DNA of 64,000 nt from Pseudocalidococcus azoricus BACA0444 (GTDB lineage: Bacteria > Cyanobacteriota > Cyanobacteriia > Thermosynechococcales > Thermosynechococcaceae), in assembly GCF_031729055.1 (NCBI RefSeq), contig NZ_JAVMIP010000016.1, positions 1-64,000 on the forward strand, in the 5' to 3' direction. Position 1 is the first letter of the stretch. Every line of letters begins with the position of its first letter. The position numbers and the translations under genes were made by a program. Positions 49,251 to 59,086 of the stretch are shown here, one piece after another. Under the pieces are notes generated by a model that did no database searches, was not told the origin of the DNA, and saw only the letters and a list, made by a program, of their open reading frames with translations.

Positions 49251-50596
49251 TGCTGCATGTTATCGCTAATTCCGATAGTTCAACCACAACGGCCCATAAA
49301 ACCGTGACCCAATTAGGGGACTTGTTAAAGCTTCGACAAGAGCTAGATGAAGTTGTTTTGGGGCAAGCAGGCCTGGCCACCCTCAGGCAATTACGGCAAG
49401 GGGCAGAGGATGCTTTACATGAGCAGTTTATCCCCACAACCCGACAAGAAGAGTGGCGGTTTACGGATTTAAGCCCCATCACCCAGGCCCCGTTTTTTCC
49501 CCCGGTCTCCCCCCCAGATTTAGCCACATTACCCACCCAGCGGATTGCTGAGAAACATCTGCGGATGGTGCTAGTGAATGGGGTTTATGCCCCGGACTTG
49601 TCAGATATGGGGAACTCCCACGCTGGGGTAATGGTCGGTAATCTAGCCCAAGCTCGCCCAGAAACCCTAGCCCTTTTGGGCCAACTCCCCGGCCGGGAGG
49701 AAGTCTTTACCGCCCTAAATACTGCGTCCTGTAGCGATGTGTTAACCATTGAAGTCGGTGCAAAAGTTTGTCCGGGTTTTGTCATCCATCTGGTTTTTCT
49801 CAGTACCGCAACCCAGGCCACAGTCATTCATCCGAGAGTGTTAGTTGTTCTCCAACCTGGCAGTTCCTTAACCCTTGTGGAAGATTATATTTCTGGGGAA
49901 ACGGATACCTCCTTAACCAATGCCGTCACCGAAATTTATTTGGGCAACCAGGCCGAACTGGATCACACTCGCATCCAACGCCAGGCCCCAACCGCTCTCC
50001 ACATCGGTAAAACAGCCATTTCCCAGGCCCAGCACAGTCAATACAGCGGCCATGCCATTGCCTGGGGCGGCCAACTCTCACGGCACAATTGGGATGTCCA
50101 CAGCAATGGCCCGGAAACCACAACCATTTTGGAAGGCCTGACAGTCACCACCGGAACTCAACTGGCCGATACCCATTCCGGTTTAATCTTTTCTGCGCCC
50201 CATTGCAGTAGCCAACAGGTGAATAAGTGCATTGTTGGCGGGCGGGGCCGAGCCGTGTTCAATGGCAAAATTGTTGTCCCCCAGGCCGCCCAAATGACCG
50301 ATGCCTCTCAATTGAGCCGCAACTTACTCCTGTCCCCCAAGGCCCGCATTGATACTAAACCCCAACTGGAGATTGTCGCCGATAATGTCAAATGCTCCCA
50401 CGGGGCCACTGTGAGTCAATTAGCGGAAGATGATGTTTTCTATCTCCAAAGTCGGGGCTTAGATTTACAACAAGCCAGAGATTTGCTGATCCGAGCCTTT
50501 GCGGTGGAATTGCTGGATGGGTTCCAAATTCCCTCCCTGGCCAAAGAGTTAGCTCAGAATATTTTGAGCCATATTCATCAAGTAACTGAAGCCTAA
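49250..50596 (+). CDS. sufD: Fe-S cluster assembly protein SufD
   Basis: 448 residues. The N-terminal helical part contains EEWRFTDLSPI; the C-terminal right-handed beta-helix has SGHAIAWGGQLSRHNWDVHSNG, the conserved NGKIVVPQAAQMTDASQLSRNLLLSPKARIDTKPQLEI, and the KCSHGATV segment shared by SufB and SufD. It partners SufC and SufB. The start overlaps the sufC stop by one base. sufB and sufS are not in the neighbourhood. Confidence 0.95.
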   Translation: MLHVIANSDSSTTTAHKTVTQLGDLLKLRQELDEVVLGQAGLATLRQLRQGAEDALHEQFIPTTRQEEWRFTDLSPITQAPFFPPVSPPDLATLPTQRIAEKHLRMVLVNGVYAPDLSDMGNSHAGVMVGNLAQARPETLALLGQLPGREEVFTALNTASCSDVLTIEVGAKVCPGFVIHLVFLSTATQATVIHPRVLVVLQPGSSLTLVEDYISGETDTSLTNAVTEIYLGNQAELDHTRIQRQAPTALHIGKTAISQAQHSQYSGHAIAWGGQLSRHNWDVHSNGPETTTILEGLTVTTGTQLADTHSGLIFSAPHCSSQQVNKCIVGGRGRAVFNGKIVVPQAAQMTDASQLSRNLLLSPKARIDTKPQLEIVADNVKCSHGATVSQLAEDDVFYLQSRGLDLQQARDLLIRAFAVELLDGFQIPSLAKELAQNILSHIHQVTEA

Positions 50597-50664
50597 TCTA
50601 TTTATCATTAACAAGTAATAATTCACCGATGTATATGGGGATCAAAGATTGACAAGGAGAGAAT

Positions 50665-50913
50665 ATGCCCAATCCCGGATTAGCCTTGGATGCTATCCTT
50701 AAGCGTTTTGGTATTACCGGAGCATCTATTGCTAGGCGTGCTGGAATTACTCAGCAAACAATGAATCGCTATCGACATGGAGGAAATATGAACCTCGATA
50801 CGTTTCAGCGTATTTCACAGGCCTTACCTGATGCTGCTGCAATTGCTTGGTATGTTTCAATTTCAGGCAAAGAGCTTGTTTATGTAAAGCCAATTGAATC
50901 CAAGCCAACTTAA
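50665..50913 (+). CDS. small helix-turn-helix protein
   Basis: 82 residues. An HTH unit is visible in the N-terminal half: FGITGASIARRAGITQQTMNRYRHGGNMNLDTFQRISQALP, a Cro/CI (XRE) pattern. The remainder is a short beta-like segment. A GGAG ribosome-binding site precedes the ATG. Likely a DNA-binding regulator, target unknown. AT-rich flanks on both sides and lack of partner genes suggest a possibly acquired gene. Confidence 0.8.
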   Translation: MPNPGLALDAILKRFGITGASIARRAGITQQTMNRYRHGGNMNLDTFQRISQALPDAAAIAWYVSISGKELVYVKPIESKPT

Positions 50914-50978
50914 AACTTATTAATAAGAAATCAGTGTTTCATATTAAAGATTATTGTTCTGAACTTAAGGGGTAGAAA

Positions 50979-51476
50979 TTAGGGGTAAAGCCAGAACACC
51001 AGGCCAATTTCGCTTAAAGTCACCACGCCTATGCTCAGTAACACCTGCCCTAACCGCTTCAGGATTGGACTGACTTGATAGGTGAAAATCAGCCGATCCT
51101 TAGCAAGTTCTTCCGGGGGTTTCTCCCAGGCCTGGCAGTCATACCACCCTGTTTCTTCATAGATAACCGTTTCCTCCCAGAGCCGCTTACCCACATAGCC
51201 CCAGCCTAAATAGAGCCGTAAGACCACCAAACTCAAGGCCACATTGGCCCCTGCTGCTGCTGTTAACAAAAAGATCAACGGATAATCTTCCCAGGGAAAA
51301 CTACTGGCCGCGACAGGTGCAGAAATTAACCAAGGTAAAATCCAGAGCAGAAGCATCCACCGCCAAAATTTCCAATCTCCCGTGGTTGACCAACCAAAAA
51401 ACCATGATTCCTGAAGGGCCTGGAATTCGTTGATCGGGCGTTGATCTGGGGGGACAGGACAAATAGTGACAGACAC
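50979..51476 (-). CDS. Ycf36 / CGLD27-family membrane protein
   Basis: 165 residues. The N-terminal CPVPPDQRPINEF motif and FFGWSTTG match the Ycf36/DUF1230 family, plastid and cyanobacterial proteins with a chloroplast counterpart CGLD27 linked to iron nutrition. Three to four transmembrane helices are visible (about 40-58, 67-90, 135-162). YEETGWYDCQAWEKPPEELAKDRLI lies in a conserved loop. Confidence 0.88.
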   Translation of the reverse strand: MSVTICPVPPDQRPINEFQALQESWFFGWSTTGDWKFWRWMLLLWILPWLISAPVAASSFPWEDYPLIFLLTAAAGANVALSLVVLRLYLGWGYVGKRLWEETVIYEETGWYDCQAWEKPPEELAKDRLIFTYQVSPILKRLGQVLLSIGVVTLSEIGLVFWLYP

Positions 51477-51683
51477 AGATGATTTCCTAGACTACTTAAA
51501 ATTGATGCAGGGGTTACTTTAGTTGTATCGGTTCGGTTCCAGGCCTGACAATCAGGTTGCAGATCGCCCCTAGCCAAATGACCACCGAGTTGGCGCAGAC
51601 TGTCATAAAATATTCCTACAAATTTCAGGGTTGCTTGTCACTCATCAACTAGAATCTTGGCTTTATCGAGGGAGTTTACGGAC

Positions 51684-52118
51684 ATGGACAAGTTTATGGC
51701 CGCCGCAATTGACCAGGCCCGCCAAGGGTTGGCAACGGGGGGAATTCCCATTGGTTCAGTCCTAGTGCGTAATGGAGAAATCATTGGCCAGGGGCATAAT
51801 CAACGGGTACAAGGGGGGAGTCCGATTATTCATGCGGAAATTGATTGCCTCCAAAATGCCGGGCGGATTGGCCATTATCGAGATACGGTTTTGTACTCCA
51901 CCCTGATGCCCTGTTATCTCTGCGCTGGGGCTGTTGTCCAGTTTGGGATTAAAAAAGTCATCGCCGGAGAATCAGCCACTTTTCCGGGTGCCAGGGAGTT
52001 TATGGAAGCCCACGGGGTTGAGGTGATTGATTTGGACTTAGCGGAATGTAAACAACTGATGGGTGACTTTATTACGGCTAATCCCGCACTGTGGTCGGAG
52101 GATATTGGCGAACTCTAG
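51684..52118 (+). CDS. cytosine/nucleoside deaminase
   Basis: 144 residues of the CDA superfamily. Zinc ligands are in HAE (IIHAEIDCLQN) and PCYLC (LMPCYLCAGA); Glu is the proton shuttle. The GGIPIGSVLV and GAREFMEAHGVEVID segments resemble yeast-type cytosine deaminase and related nucleoside deaminases more than TadA. The start at 51684 has a GGAG site 10 bases upstream. HdrB-like gene follows at 72 bases. Confidence 0.85.
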   Translation: MDKFMAAAIDQARQGLATGGIPIGSVLVRNGEIIGQGHNQRVQGGSPIIHAEIDCLQNAGRIGHYRDTVLYSTLMPCYLCAGAVVQFGIKKVIAGESATFPGAREFMEAHGVEVIDLDLAECKQLMGDFITANPALWSEDIGEL

Positions 52119-52190
52119 CACCCCATCCTGAAGTCTCCAGGGAAGCGGCCAGACTAAGATAATTAAAGATTCCTCTGCCAGGCCCCTGCT

Positions 52191-53117
52191 ATGACTGTGA
52201 TGACTACCCCGACTGTGGTGACGCTGCGTTATGCCTACTATCCAGGTTGTGTGGCTCAGGGGGCTTGTCGAGAACTGCATTTATCCACCCTTTCCTTAGC
52301 CCAGGCCTTAGGGATTGAACTGATTGAACTGAAGCAAGCCTCCTGCTGTGGGTCTGGGACTTTCAAAGAAAACTCCTGGCTCCTGGAAGATACGGTCAAT
52401 GCCCGCAATATTGCCCTAGCTGAAGATCTGAATTTGCCTTTATTGACCCATTGCAGCACCTGTCAGGGGGTGATTGGCCATGTGGATGAACGGCTCAAGG
52501 AGATGCAAACCAGCCAACCGGACTATGTGGCCCAAATTAATGGCTTACTGCAAGAACAGGGCTGTAGTCCCTATCGCGGTGCCACAGAAGTCAAGCATAT
52601 TCTCTGGGCCTTGGTCGGGGATCTGGGCCTGGAGGTATTGGCTCAAAAAGTGACGCGGGCCTTAACAGGATTACGTTGTGCTTCATTTTATGGCTGTTAT
52701 CTTCTGCGCGCTCAGAAAACCTTACCCTTTGATAACCCCATTCATCCCCAGTCTTTAGAGAATGTGTTTAGGGCAGTTGGGGCAACGGTGGTGGACTATG
52801 ACGGACGGACCCAATGTTGTGGTTGGCCCCTCTCCAGTTATGCCACTGCTGAATCATTCGCGATGGCCGGATCCCGTTTGAAAGCTGCTATTGCTGCCGG
52901 AGCCGATTGTATTGTTACGCCTTGCCCCTTGTGTCATCTCAACTTAGATTCACGGCAACCGGAAATTGAACGGGCCATTGGCGAAAGACTAAATTTGCCG
53001 ATTTTACATTTACCCCAATTAGTCGCCTTGGCCTTAGGAGTCTCACCCGATGAACTGGGCCTGGGCAAACACATCGTCAGTACCAAACCAGTCTTAGCTA
53101 AATTGGGACTCCTCTAA
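52191..53117 (+). CDS. HdrB-like CCG-domain protein
   Basis: 308 residues with two cysteine-rich CCG domains: [14 protein letters not shown] with ASCCGSGTF, and [11 protein letters not shown] with [11 protein letters not shown]. This is the heterodisulfide reductase subunit B / SdhE fold, which binds a non-cubane [4Fe-4S] pair. In cyanobacteria such proteins are of unclear role; some are annotated as succinate dehydrogenase-associated. [12 protein letters not shown] segment also contributes cysteines. Confidence 0.85.
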   Translation: MTVMTTPTVVTLRYAYYPGCVAQGACRELHLSTLSLAQALGIELIELKQASCCGSGTFKENSWLLEDTVNARNIALAEDLNLPLLTHCSTCQGVIGHVDERLKEMQTSQPDYVAQINGLLQEQGCSPYRGATEVKHILWALVGDLGLEVLAQKVTRALTGLRCASFYGCYLLRAQKTLPFDNPIHPQSLENVFRAVGATVVDYDGRTQCCGWPLSSYATAESFAMAGSRLKAAIAAGADCIVTPCPLCHLNLDSRQPEIERAIGERLNLPILHLPQLVALALGVSPDELGLGKHIVSTKPVLAKLGLL

Positions 53118-53281
53118 GGCTATGTATGGCGGCCAATACTAAGCTCAAGGTGATCTGTAAATAATTGCTGAGTCCCGGAAGTCTCCCAGGCCGAGTTTGA
53201 TAGGATCCAAGGGCATCTTTTAGATCAACAGATTAAAAAAGAGTCAAACAGTCTTGCTGGTGTTGTTGGGAGTGCTGAGAT

Positions 53282-53848
53282 ATGGCCTATTTGTGGTTCA
53301 AGTCGTTTCATATTTTAGGATTCGTAGCCTGGTTTGCCGGATTGTTTTACCTCCCCAGGTTATTTGTCTATCACATTGAAGCCCAAGAAAAACCGGAACC
53401 GATTAAATCTGCCCTCAAAGAAGAATATAACCGGATGGAAGTGCGGCTCTATAAGCTGATCATGAATCCGGCGATGATTTTCACGATTGCGATGGCCATT
53501 GGCATGATTGTGATCCAAACCTCCTTACTCCATGAAACTTGGCTGCACATTAAACTGTTGTTCGTGGTTTTATTACTAGGCTTTCATCACTGGTGCGGAC
53601 GGCTGATCAAACAACTGGACTCCGGTACTTGCCCCTTTAACAGTATTCAAATGCGCCGGATCAATGAAATTCCCACGATTCTGCTGCTTTTGATTGTCCT
53701 CTTGGCCATTTTCAAAAATACGTTACCGCTCAATGCCACGGTTCTGGGGGTAGGCGCGACGATTATTGCCTTTGGGGTGATTATCCAACTCTATGCCCGT
53801 AAACGCCGCCTTGATCTTCAAACTGAGAACTTAGACACCCCGGCCTAA
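53282..53848 (+). CDS. hemJ: protoporphyrinogen oxidase HemJ
   Basis: 188 residues, about four to five transmembrane helices. The N-terminal MAYLWFKSFHILGFVAWFAGLFYLPRLFVYH block with His10 and the RMEVRLYKLIMNPAMIF block are the HemJ signature. It oxidises protoporphyrinogen IX to protoporphyrin IX, the branch point feeding Gun4/Mg-chelatase and heme. A HemY-type enzyme is not in this window. Monocistronic or leading into rpn after 49 bases. Confidence 0.95.
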   Translation: MAYLWFKSFHILGFVAWFAGLFYLPRLFVYHIEAQEKPEPIKSALKEEYNRMEVRLYKLIMNPAMIFTIAMAIGMIVIQTSLLHETWLHIKLLFVVLLLGFHHWCGRLIKQLDSGTCPFNSIQMRRINEIPTILLLLIVLLAIFKNTLPLNATVLGVGATIIAFGVIIQLYARKRRLDLQTENLDTPA

Positions 53849-53897
53849 ATCCCCCCAGGCCTGGACAACTGGCTCAATCAAACTTAACCATAACTCA

Positions 53898-54779
53898 ATG
53901 AGCCACGACAACCTCTGTAAGTCTCTTGTAGAAAGCAACCCCAGGCCATTTGTGACTTGGCTTTTAGGTCAATCTGTCCGCAACAGTCAGATCACCATTC
54001 TCAAAACCGAACTTTCCGTAGAACCCATCCGAGCCGATTTTGTCAGTTTCTTAGACATAGGCAGTCAGATCTTACACTTGGAATTTCAGACCCAAGCCGA
54101 TGCTGAAATGCCCTTAAGAATGTTGGACTACTACACCAGGCTTTATCGTCAATATCGCCGCCCCGTCAAGCAAATCGTCTTGTTTCTCAGAGCAACCACT
54201 TCACCCCAGGCCCAAGTCAACACGTTTGAAACTGAAAATACAATCCATCGCTATCAAGTCATTCGATTATGGGAAGTCGAAGCCTCAGACCTTTTACCCT
54301 TTCCCACCCTCTGGCCCCTGGCAATCTTAGCAAAATCCGAAAATCCTGAACGCCTTTTAGCGGAGGTAGCCCAACGATTAGAAAGCTTAGAACGCCAAGA
54401 CGAGCGACTGAGTTTAACGACTTACACCTATTTGTTGGGTGGGCTAAAGTTTAGGAAAGAGATGTTAAAGCAACTATTGCGGGAGGAAATTATGCGAGAA
54501 TCCGTCACCTATCGAGAGTTAGTTGAGACCAGTGAGCAACGCGGGCGACAAGAAGGTGTTCTACAAGGGATGCAGCGCGGACGACAAGAAGGACGACAAG
54601 AAGGGGAAGTTTTGCTAACCCTGCGACTCCTGCAACACAAATTTGGGCCCCAGTCCCAGGAGATCAGCCAGCAAATTCGCAATTTATCCATTTCCCAACT
54701 CGAAAACCTGGCCGAGAGCTTATTAGACTTTCAAACCGCCGCAGACCTGACCAACTGGCTAGAGCAGCCCCATTCTTAA
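53898..54779 (+). CDS. Rpn-family nuclease/transposase-like protein
   Basis: 293 residues. The N-terminal ~140 carry the PD-(D/E)XK-like pattern RADFVSFLD...ILHLEFQTQ and LDYYTRLYRQY typical of RpnA-type recombination-promoting nucleases. A charged region with RQEG repeats (about 213-235) leads to a C-terminal helical DUF4351-like tail LLQHKFGPQSQEISQQI. The family spreads within cyanobacterial genomes. Catalytic Lys of the motif is replaced by Thr-Gln in this reading, so activity is uncertain. Confidence 0.85.
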   Translation: MSHDNLCKSLVESNPRPFVTWLLGQSVRNSQITILKTELSVEPIRADFVSFLDIGSQILHLEFQTQADAEMPLRMLDYYTRLYRQYRRPVKQIVLFLRATTSPQAQVNTFETENTIHRYQVIRLWEVEASDLLPFPTLWPLAILAKSENPERLLAEVAQRLESLERQDERLSLTTYTYLLGGLKFRKEMLKQLLREEIMRESVTYRELVETSEQRGRQEGVLQGMQRGRQEGRQEGEVLLTLRLLQHKFGPQSQEISQQIRNLSISQLENLAESLLDFQTAADLTNWLEQPHS

Positions 54780-54905
54780 AAACCTACTGGCCTGGAGATG
54801 TTTTCAATAAATTAAAGAGTTTACCCGTGTTTTGCTTGCTCAGTTGCGATAATAGAAAGGCTGTCCAGATTTTGAGCTTGTTCCATTTTCCAGGCCCCAA
54901 CTCCC

Positions 54906-56696
54906 ATGCGAACCCATTACTGTGCTGATTTACGTGTTGCCGATGTTGACCAGATTGTTACCCTATTTGGTTGGGTGGATCGGCGGCGGGATCATGGCGG
55001 GGTGATTTTTTTAGATTTACGCGACCGGACTGGCCTGGTGCAAATTGTCAGTGACCCCCAGCGCACACCAGAATCCTACCCCCAGGCCGATAAACTTCGC
55101 AGTGAATATGTTGTCAAGGTGATTGGCAAAGTCAGGCAACGGCCCGTAGATTCCCTTAATCCGAAGCTACCCACCGGGGAAATTGAAATTTATGCCGAAA
55201 GTATTGAACTCCTCAACCCCGTCCGCAAACAACTACCCTTTCAGGTGTCCAGTGCGGAACATGAATCGGTGCGGGAAGAACTGCGGTTACGGTATCGCTA
55301 TTTAGACTTACGCCGAGAACGGATGGCCCAAAACCTGCAACTACGCCACCAAGTCGTCAAAGCCATGCGCCGTTATCTCGAAGATCAGGAACAGTTTTTA
55401 GAAGTTGAAACCCCCCTCTTAACTCGCTCCACACCAGAAGGGGCCAGGGATTATCTAGTACCCAGTCGCGTCAATCCAGGTGAATGGTTTGCCCTGCCCC
55501 AATCCCCGCAGTTGTTTAAGCAATTACTCATGGTTTCGGGGTGTGATCGCTACTACCAAATTGCCCGTTGTTTCCGGGATGAAGATCTCCGGGCCGACCG
55601 TCAACCGGAATTTACCCAACTGGATATGGAGATGAGTTTTCTCGATCAGGAGGAGATTCTGGGACTGAATGAGGGCCTGGTCTGTCACATTTTTGAAACC
55701 GTTAAAGGGATTAAACTGCCCCGCCCCTTTCCACGCCTAACCTATGCTGAAGCCCTGGATCGCTATGGCACAGATAAACCGGATACCCGCTTTGGCCTGG
55801 AGTTGGTGGATGTCTCGGATATTCTCAAAGATTCTGGTTTTAAGGTCTTTGCCCAGGCCGTGGCCAGTGGTGGAATCGTCAAAATTCTCCCAATTCCTGG
55901 CGGGAATGAGCAAATCTCCAATGTTCGCATTAAGCCCGGTGGTGATTTATTCCAAGAAGCCACAACCGCCGGAGCTAAGGGCCTGGCCTATATCCGGGTG
56001 CGGGAAAACGGCGAAATTGACACCATTGGCGCGATTAAAGATAACCTCAGCCCGGAACAAAAAGCGGAACTCCTGAAACGCACTGGGGCCCAAGCGGGGC
56101 ATCTCTTACTCTTTGGGGCCGGAGATACAAATACGGTCAATAAAACCCTAGATCGGCTGCGGCAGGTGGTCGGGAAAGAATTTGGCTTAATTGATCCAAG
56201 TCGTAACGATCTGCTGTGGGTGGTGGATTTTCCGATGTTTGAATGGAACCCAACCGAAAAACGCCTCGAAGCCCTGCACCATCCCTTTACTGCCCCCCGC
56301 CCGGAAGATATTAACGATCTCAAAACCGCCAAGGCCCAGGCCTACGATTTGGTCATGAATGGGTTTGAAATTGGCGGCGGTAGTTTACGGATTTACCAGG
56401 CCGAGTTACAGGAACAGGTCTTTGAAACCATTGGCCTCAGCCCGGAAGAAGCCCACGATAAATTTGGCTTTTTACTGGAAGCCTTTGAATATGGCACCCC
56501 TCCCCACGGCGGCATTGCCTATGGCCTGGATCGGTTAGTCATGCTTTTGGCGGGTGAAGACTCGATTCGCGATGCCATTGCCTTCCCCAAAACCCAACAG
56601 GCCCGGTGTTTACTTACGGGAGCACCTGCAAATGTTGCTAGTCAACAACTCAAAGAACTCCATGTCACCTCAACCCATCGCCCAAAACCCAACTAG
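54906..56696 (+). CDS. aspS: aspartate--tRNA ligase
   Basis: 596 residues, bacterial type. Anticodon-binding OB fold [24 protein letters not shown] (about 18-42), motif 2 [24 protein letters not shown], a GAD insertion (about 310-420), and motif 3 [25 protein letters not shown]. It charges tRNA-Asp. Ends with a normal C-terminus; DUF4278 gene converges on it. Confidence 0.97.
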   Translation: MRTHYCADLRVADVDQIVTLFGWVDRRRDHGGVIFLDLRDRTGLVQIVSDPQRTPESYPQADKLRSEYVVKVIGKVRQRPVDSLNPKLPTGEIEIYAESIELLNPVRKQLPFQVSSAEHESVREELRLRYRYLDLRRERMAQNLQLRHQVVKAMRRYLEDQEQFLEVETPLLTRSTPEGARDYLVPSRVNPGEWFALPQSPQLFKQLLMVSGCDRYYQIARCFRDEDLRADRQPEFTQLDMEMSFLDQEEILGLNEGLVCHIFETVKGIKLPRPFPRLTYAEALDRYGTDKPDTRFGLELVDVSDILKDSGFKVFAQAVASGGIVKILPIPGGNEQISNVRIKPGGDLFQEATTAGAKGLAYIRVRENGEIDTIGAIKDNLSPEQKAELLKRTGAQAGHLLLFGAGDTNTVNKTLDRLRQVVGKEFGLIDPSRNDLLWVVDFPMFEWNPTEKRLEALHHPFTAPRPEDINDLKTAKAQAYDLVMNGFEIGGGSLRIYQAELQEQVFETIGLSPEEAHDKFGFLLEAFEYGTPPHGGIAYGLDRLVMLLAGEDSIRDAIAFPKTQQARCLLTGAPANVASQQLKELHVTSTHRPKPN

Positions 56697-56829
56697 AAGA
56701 ACTTAAACCCTAGCTTAATGACGTTACCCAGACTGATCTGAACTCGCAAAGGGGTGAGAAGTCTTTTCTAATCTGCTTTTTGGTCAGTGGTCAATGGGTA
56801 ACGCCAGAAATCGGGGAGGAAATTACCCC

Positions 56830-57024
56830 TTAGAAGCTGAAGGTAAGGTTGGGATGGTATTCTGCACCCCGATAAACAATCCCTTGGTCTTTGGGGGCAG
56901 GAGGGTTGAGGGCCTGGTGGGGATGATATTCGGCTCCCCGGTAGTGGGCAACTGCGGCCGTTTCTTTAACATTCAGGTGGGCGGGATTGACCTCATAGGT
57001 TACGCCACGATAGGTCAGTTTCAT
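56830..57024 (-). CDS. DUF4278 domain-containing small protein
   Basis: 64 residues beginning MKLTYRGVTYEVNPAHLN, the DUF4278 hallmark. Two near-identical YRGAEYHP units follow, 24 residues apart (about 28-35 and 51-58), with an NPPAPKD linker. The family is widespread in cyanobacteria and of unknown role. Its upstream side is a gene-free AT-rich region. Confidence 0.8.
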   Translation of the reverse strand: MKLTYRGVTYEVNPAHLNVKETAAVAHYRGAEYHPHQALNPPAPKDQGIVYRGAEYHPNLTFSF

Positions 57025-57893
57025 AAAATCACCTCAAATTATGCTAGTGAAGATTCTTAATCATGAGGCGCGTTCCTTCGGGATAATCCCTACTTCCGTC
57101 TTCCAAAAATGGAGATGAACGACTGTTTCTGTATCTAATTTAACAGTTTGCCAATTATGAGAGCAACCTAGAGACAAAACTTAATATACCTTGTGAAGTG
57201 TATATGCGCTACAGCCCTTTACGATGAACCACCGTGCTGGCAGACGGGCCTGGAAGTACGCTTTATAGGCTAATGATCTCTACACTGCGGCGGCACTGCT
57301 TAGGGTAATCCCTGATCAACTTTGAACCAATGCAACGGTACACAGCCTAATTGTGAGAGGGGCCGCACTTTAAGGGATTCATGGTACGCATTAAAGACAG
57401 AGATAGGCTCAAACATCAGTGTAGAAAGACTGTTTCCTTTGAGAGTAACCAAACCCAAGAACAGACTAATAAGACGATTCAAAAAGCGATTTGCTCTTTA
57501 TACCTTGTTGTGGCATCAATATCCTTGATTTCACCGATAACTTTTTTATAGCTTTTCTGTATCACTCTTTTCTATATTTTTCTTCATGAACCAGACTGGC
57601 AATATAATAAGCCTTGTTTTCAAGAAAGAATCTAATCGTTAACTTGAAAAGTCGCTCATGATTGACATTTATAGCAAAAACTATAGCAAAGTATTTTATT
57701 TATGAGACAATAATCCTTATAAAATGGAGTCTTTAGGCTCTACTATGCTCACAAATCATCTGTGTTTACTATATATCTATTCAGAAAAATAAGTTTTCTC
57801 TGACTTTGTTAATCTAACGCTCCGTTTTAACCGCTGCCAGTAACCTCTTGGACTCAACCAATAATTTTGACCAGTCGGTGTGCAAGCGGATTG
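57025..57893. other. AT-rich gene-poor region
   Basis: About 870 bases, AT-rich compared with most of the window. A 60-codon minus-strand frame at 57300-57482 (MNRLISLFLGLVTLKG...) could be a decayed transposase end but is unproven. An imperfect palindrome ATATAC-N10-GTATAT is at 57184-57205. No RNA gene recognised. Confidence 0.45.
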
Positions 57894-58451
57894 TTATACA
57901 GCTTCGCTTCGCCAGTCTCCCCGAAGGATTGCCCATATTTTTACATCTTCAAATACTCCCCACTTTCGGACTCGTTGACGTAAAACTCCTTCTTGTGTAA
58001 ACCCATTTTTCTGCAAAACTTTACCTGAACCTGGGTTTCTAACCATGTGGTAAGCGTAGAGCCTATTGAGATCTAAATCCTTAAACCCAAAGAGGAGCAT
58101 AGACTTTAATGCTTCACTCATATACCCTTGTCCCCACACCTGAGATGTCAACCAAAAACTCAATTCTGCTTGAGAATGTTCTCGCTCGATATCTCGAATT
58201 TCGATAACTCCGCAAAATGCTTTCTCAGATTTGCGTTCAATGACAAATGAAACAGAATGCCCTGCCTTAAAATTCTGAATTTGCCTTTGTATATAATTGC
58301 TCGCCTCTCCATCAGGATATGGATGAGGGATAGAAATCATTGTATCAGCAACCTCACGAGCACCTGCTGCGACTTGGAGTGACTTTTTATCCGCTAGAGA
58401 CAAAGAACGCAGGATCAATCTGGTTGTTTCAAGCGTGGGTTGAGCAAGCAT
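57894..58451 (-). CDS. GNAT-family N-acetyltransferase (RimJ-like)
   Basis: 185 residues. The fold begins TLETTRLILRSLSLADKKSLQ; the acetyl-CoA region is LTSQVWGQGYMSEALKSMLLFGF and the C-terminal strand NPGSGKVLQKNGFTQEGVLRQ. This is the RimJ/RimL type that acetylates protein N-termini or small amines. Substrate unknown. The start at 58451 (MLAQPTLETTRL) is preferred to a frame start 26 codons upstream. The AT-rich setting suggests an accessory gene. Confidence 0.88.
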   Translation of the reverse strand: MLAQPTLETTRLILRSLSLADKKSLQVAAGAREVADTMISIPHPYPDGEASNYIQRQIQNFKAGHSVSFVIERKSEKAFCGVIEIRDIEREHSQAELSFWLTSQVWGQGYMSEALKSMLLFGFKDLDLNRLYAYHMVRNPGSGKVLQKNGFTQEGVLRQRVRKWGVFEDVKIWAILRGDWRSEAV

Positions 58452-59086
58452 TAGACGACTTTCTCTCGACCGACCTTTCCAGCAAATCTTAACATTGAAA
58501 TTCCTCATTACTGACTTATGCCAGCACAACTAAGAACCTGCTATATGGCAATCCGTCTTCATTTGTGAGAATATTTGATCATCACTACCCTTGGCAAGGA
58601 GTAGCCCTTCTTTAAGCCTAGGGTTAAGTCAAAATTTATCAGACACAAAATAATCTTGGGCTAATCTCACGAATCATTACTGTTTGCTATATAACTAGGG
58701 ATTATACAGAAACTTTCTACATACCAGTCTTAATAAGTTTTTCATGGAAAAAATCTTTTCATCTGATTATAAAGCCATAGGTCAAGCATCCATGCTTGGG
58801 GCTTAAATGTTTGGAATCTTTGGATTCTTGAGTCCAAATCCTCAAGTTCAGAGCTAGAGCCTTGAAGCCAGGATGCCCAGGCCAAGAAAAATTGGTCGGG
58901 AAACATTAATCGCAGCAAAACAGTCCCGCAACCTAGACAACCGAATAACAGGGAAAACCGCCCACTGAGCCTGATCTTTTTTACCGGAGATGGTCATAAT
59001 AAGTTAGATTCCTTGCTGATCAATGCCTTGGGTCGTTTTTGGCCTCATTTCCCAGCCCGTTTGATGCTTGTGTGCCGGAGTTCTCT
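58452..59086. other. intergenic region with small inverted repeats
   Basis: About 635 bases. A cluster of small inverted repeats sits at 58783-58846: CAAGCAT-CC-ATGCTTG (58783-58798), GAATC-N4-GATTC (58814-58827) and CTTGAG-N8-CTCAAG (58827-58846). No gene recognised. It is upstream of the radical SAM gene. Confidence 0.55.

Noticed and set aside
57300..57482. Transposase gene on the minus strand
   Set aside because: Only 60 codons without a catalytic motif or terminal repeats; kept as a possibility in findings only.
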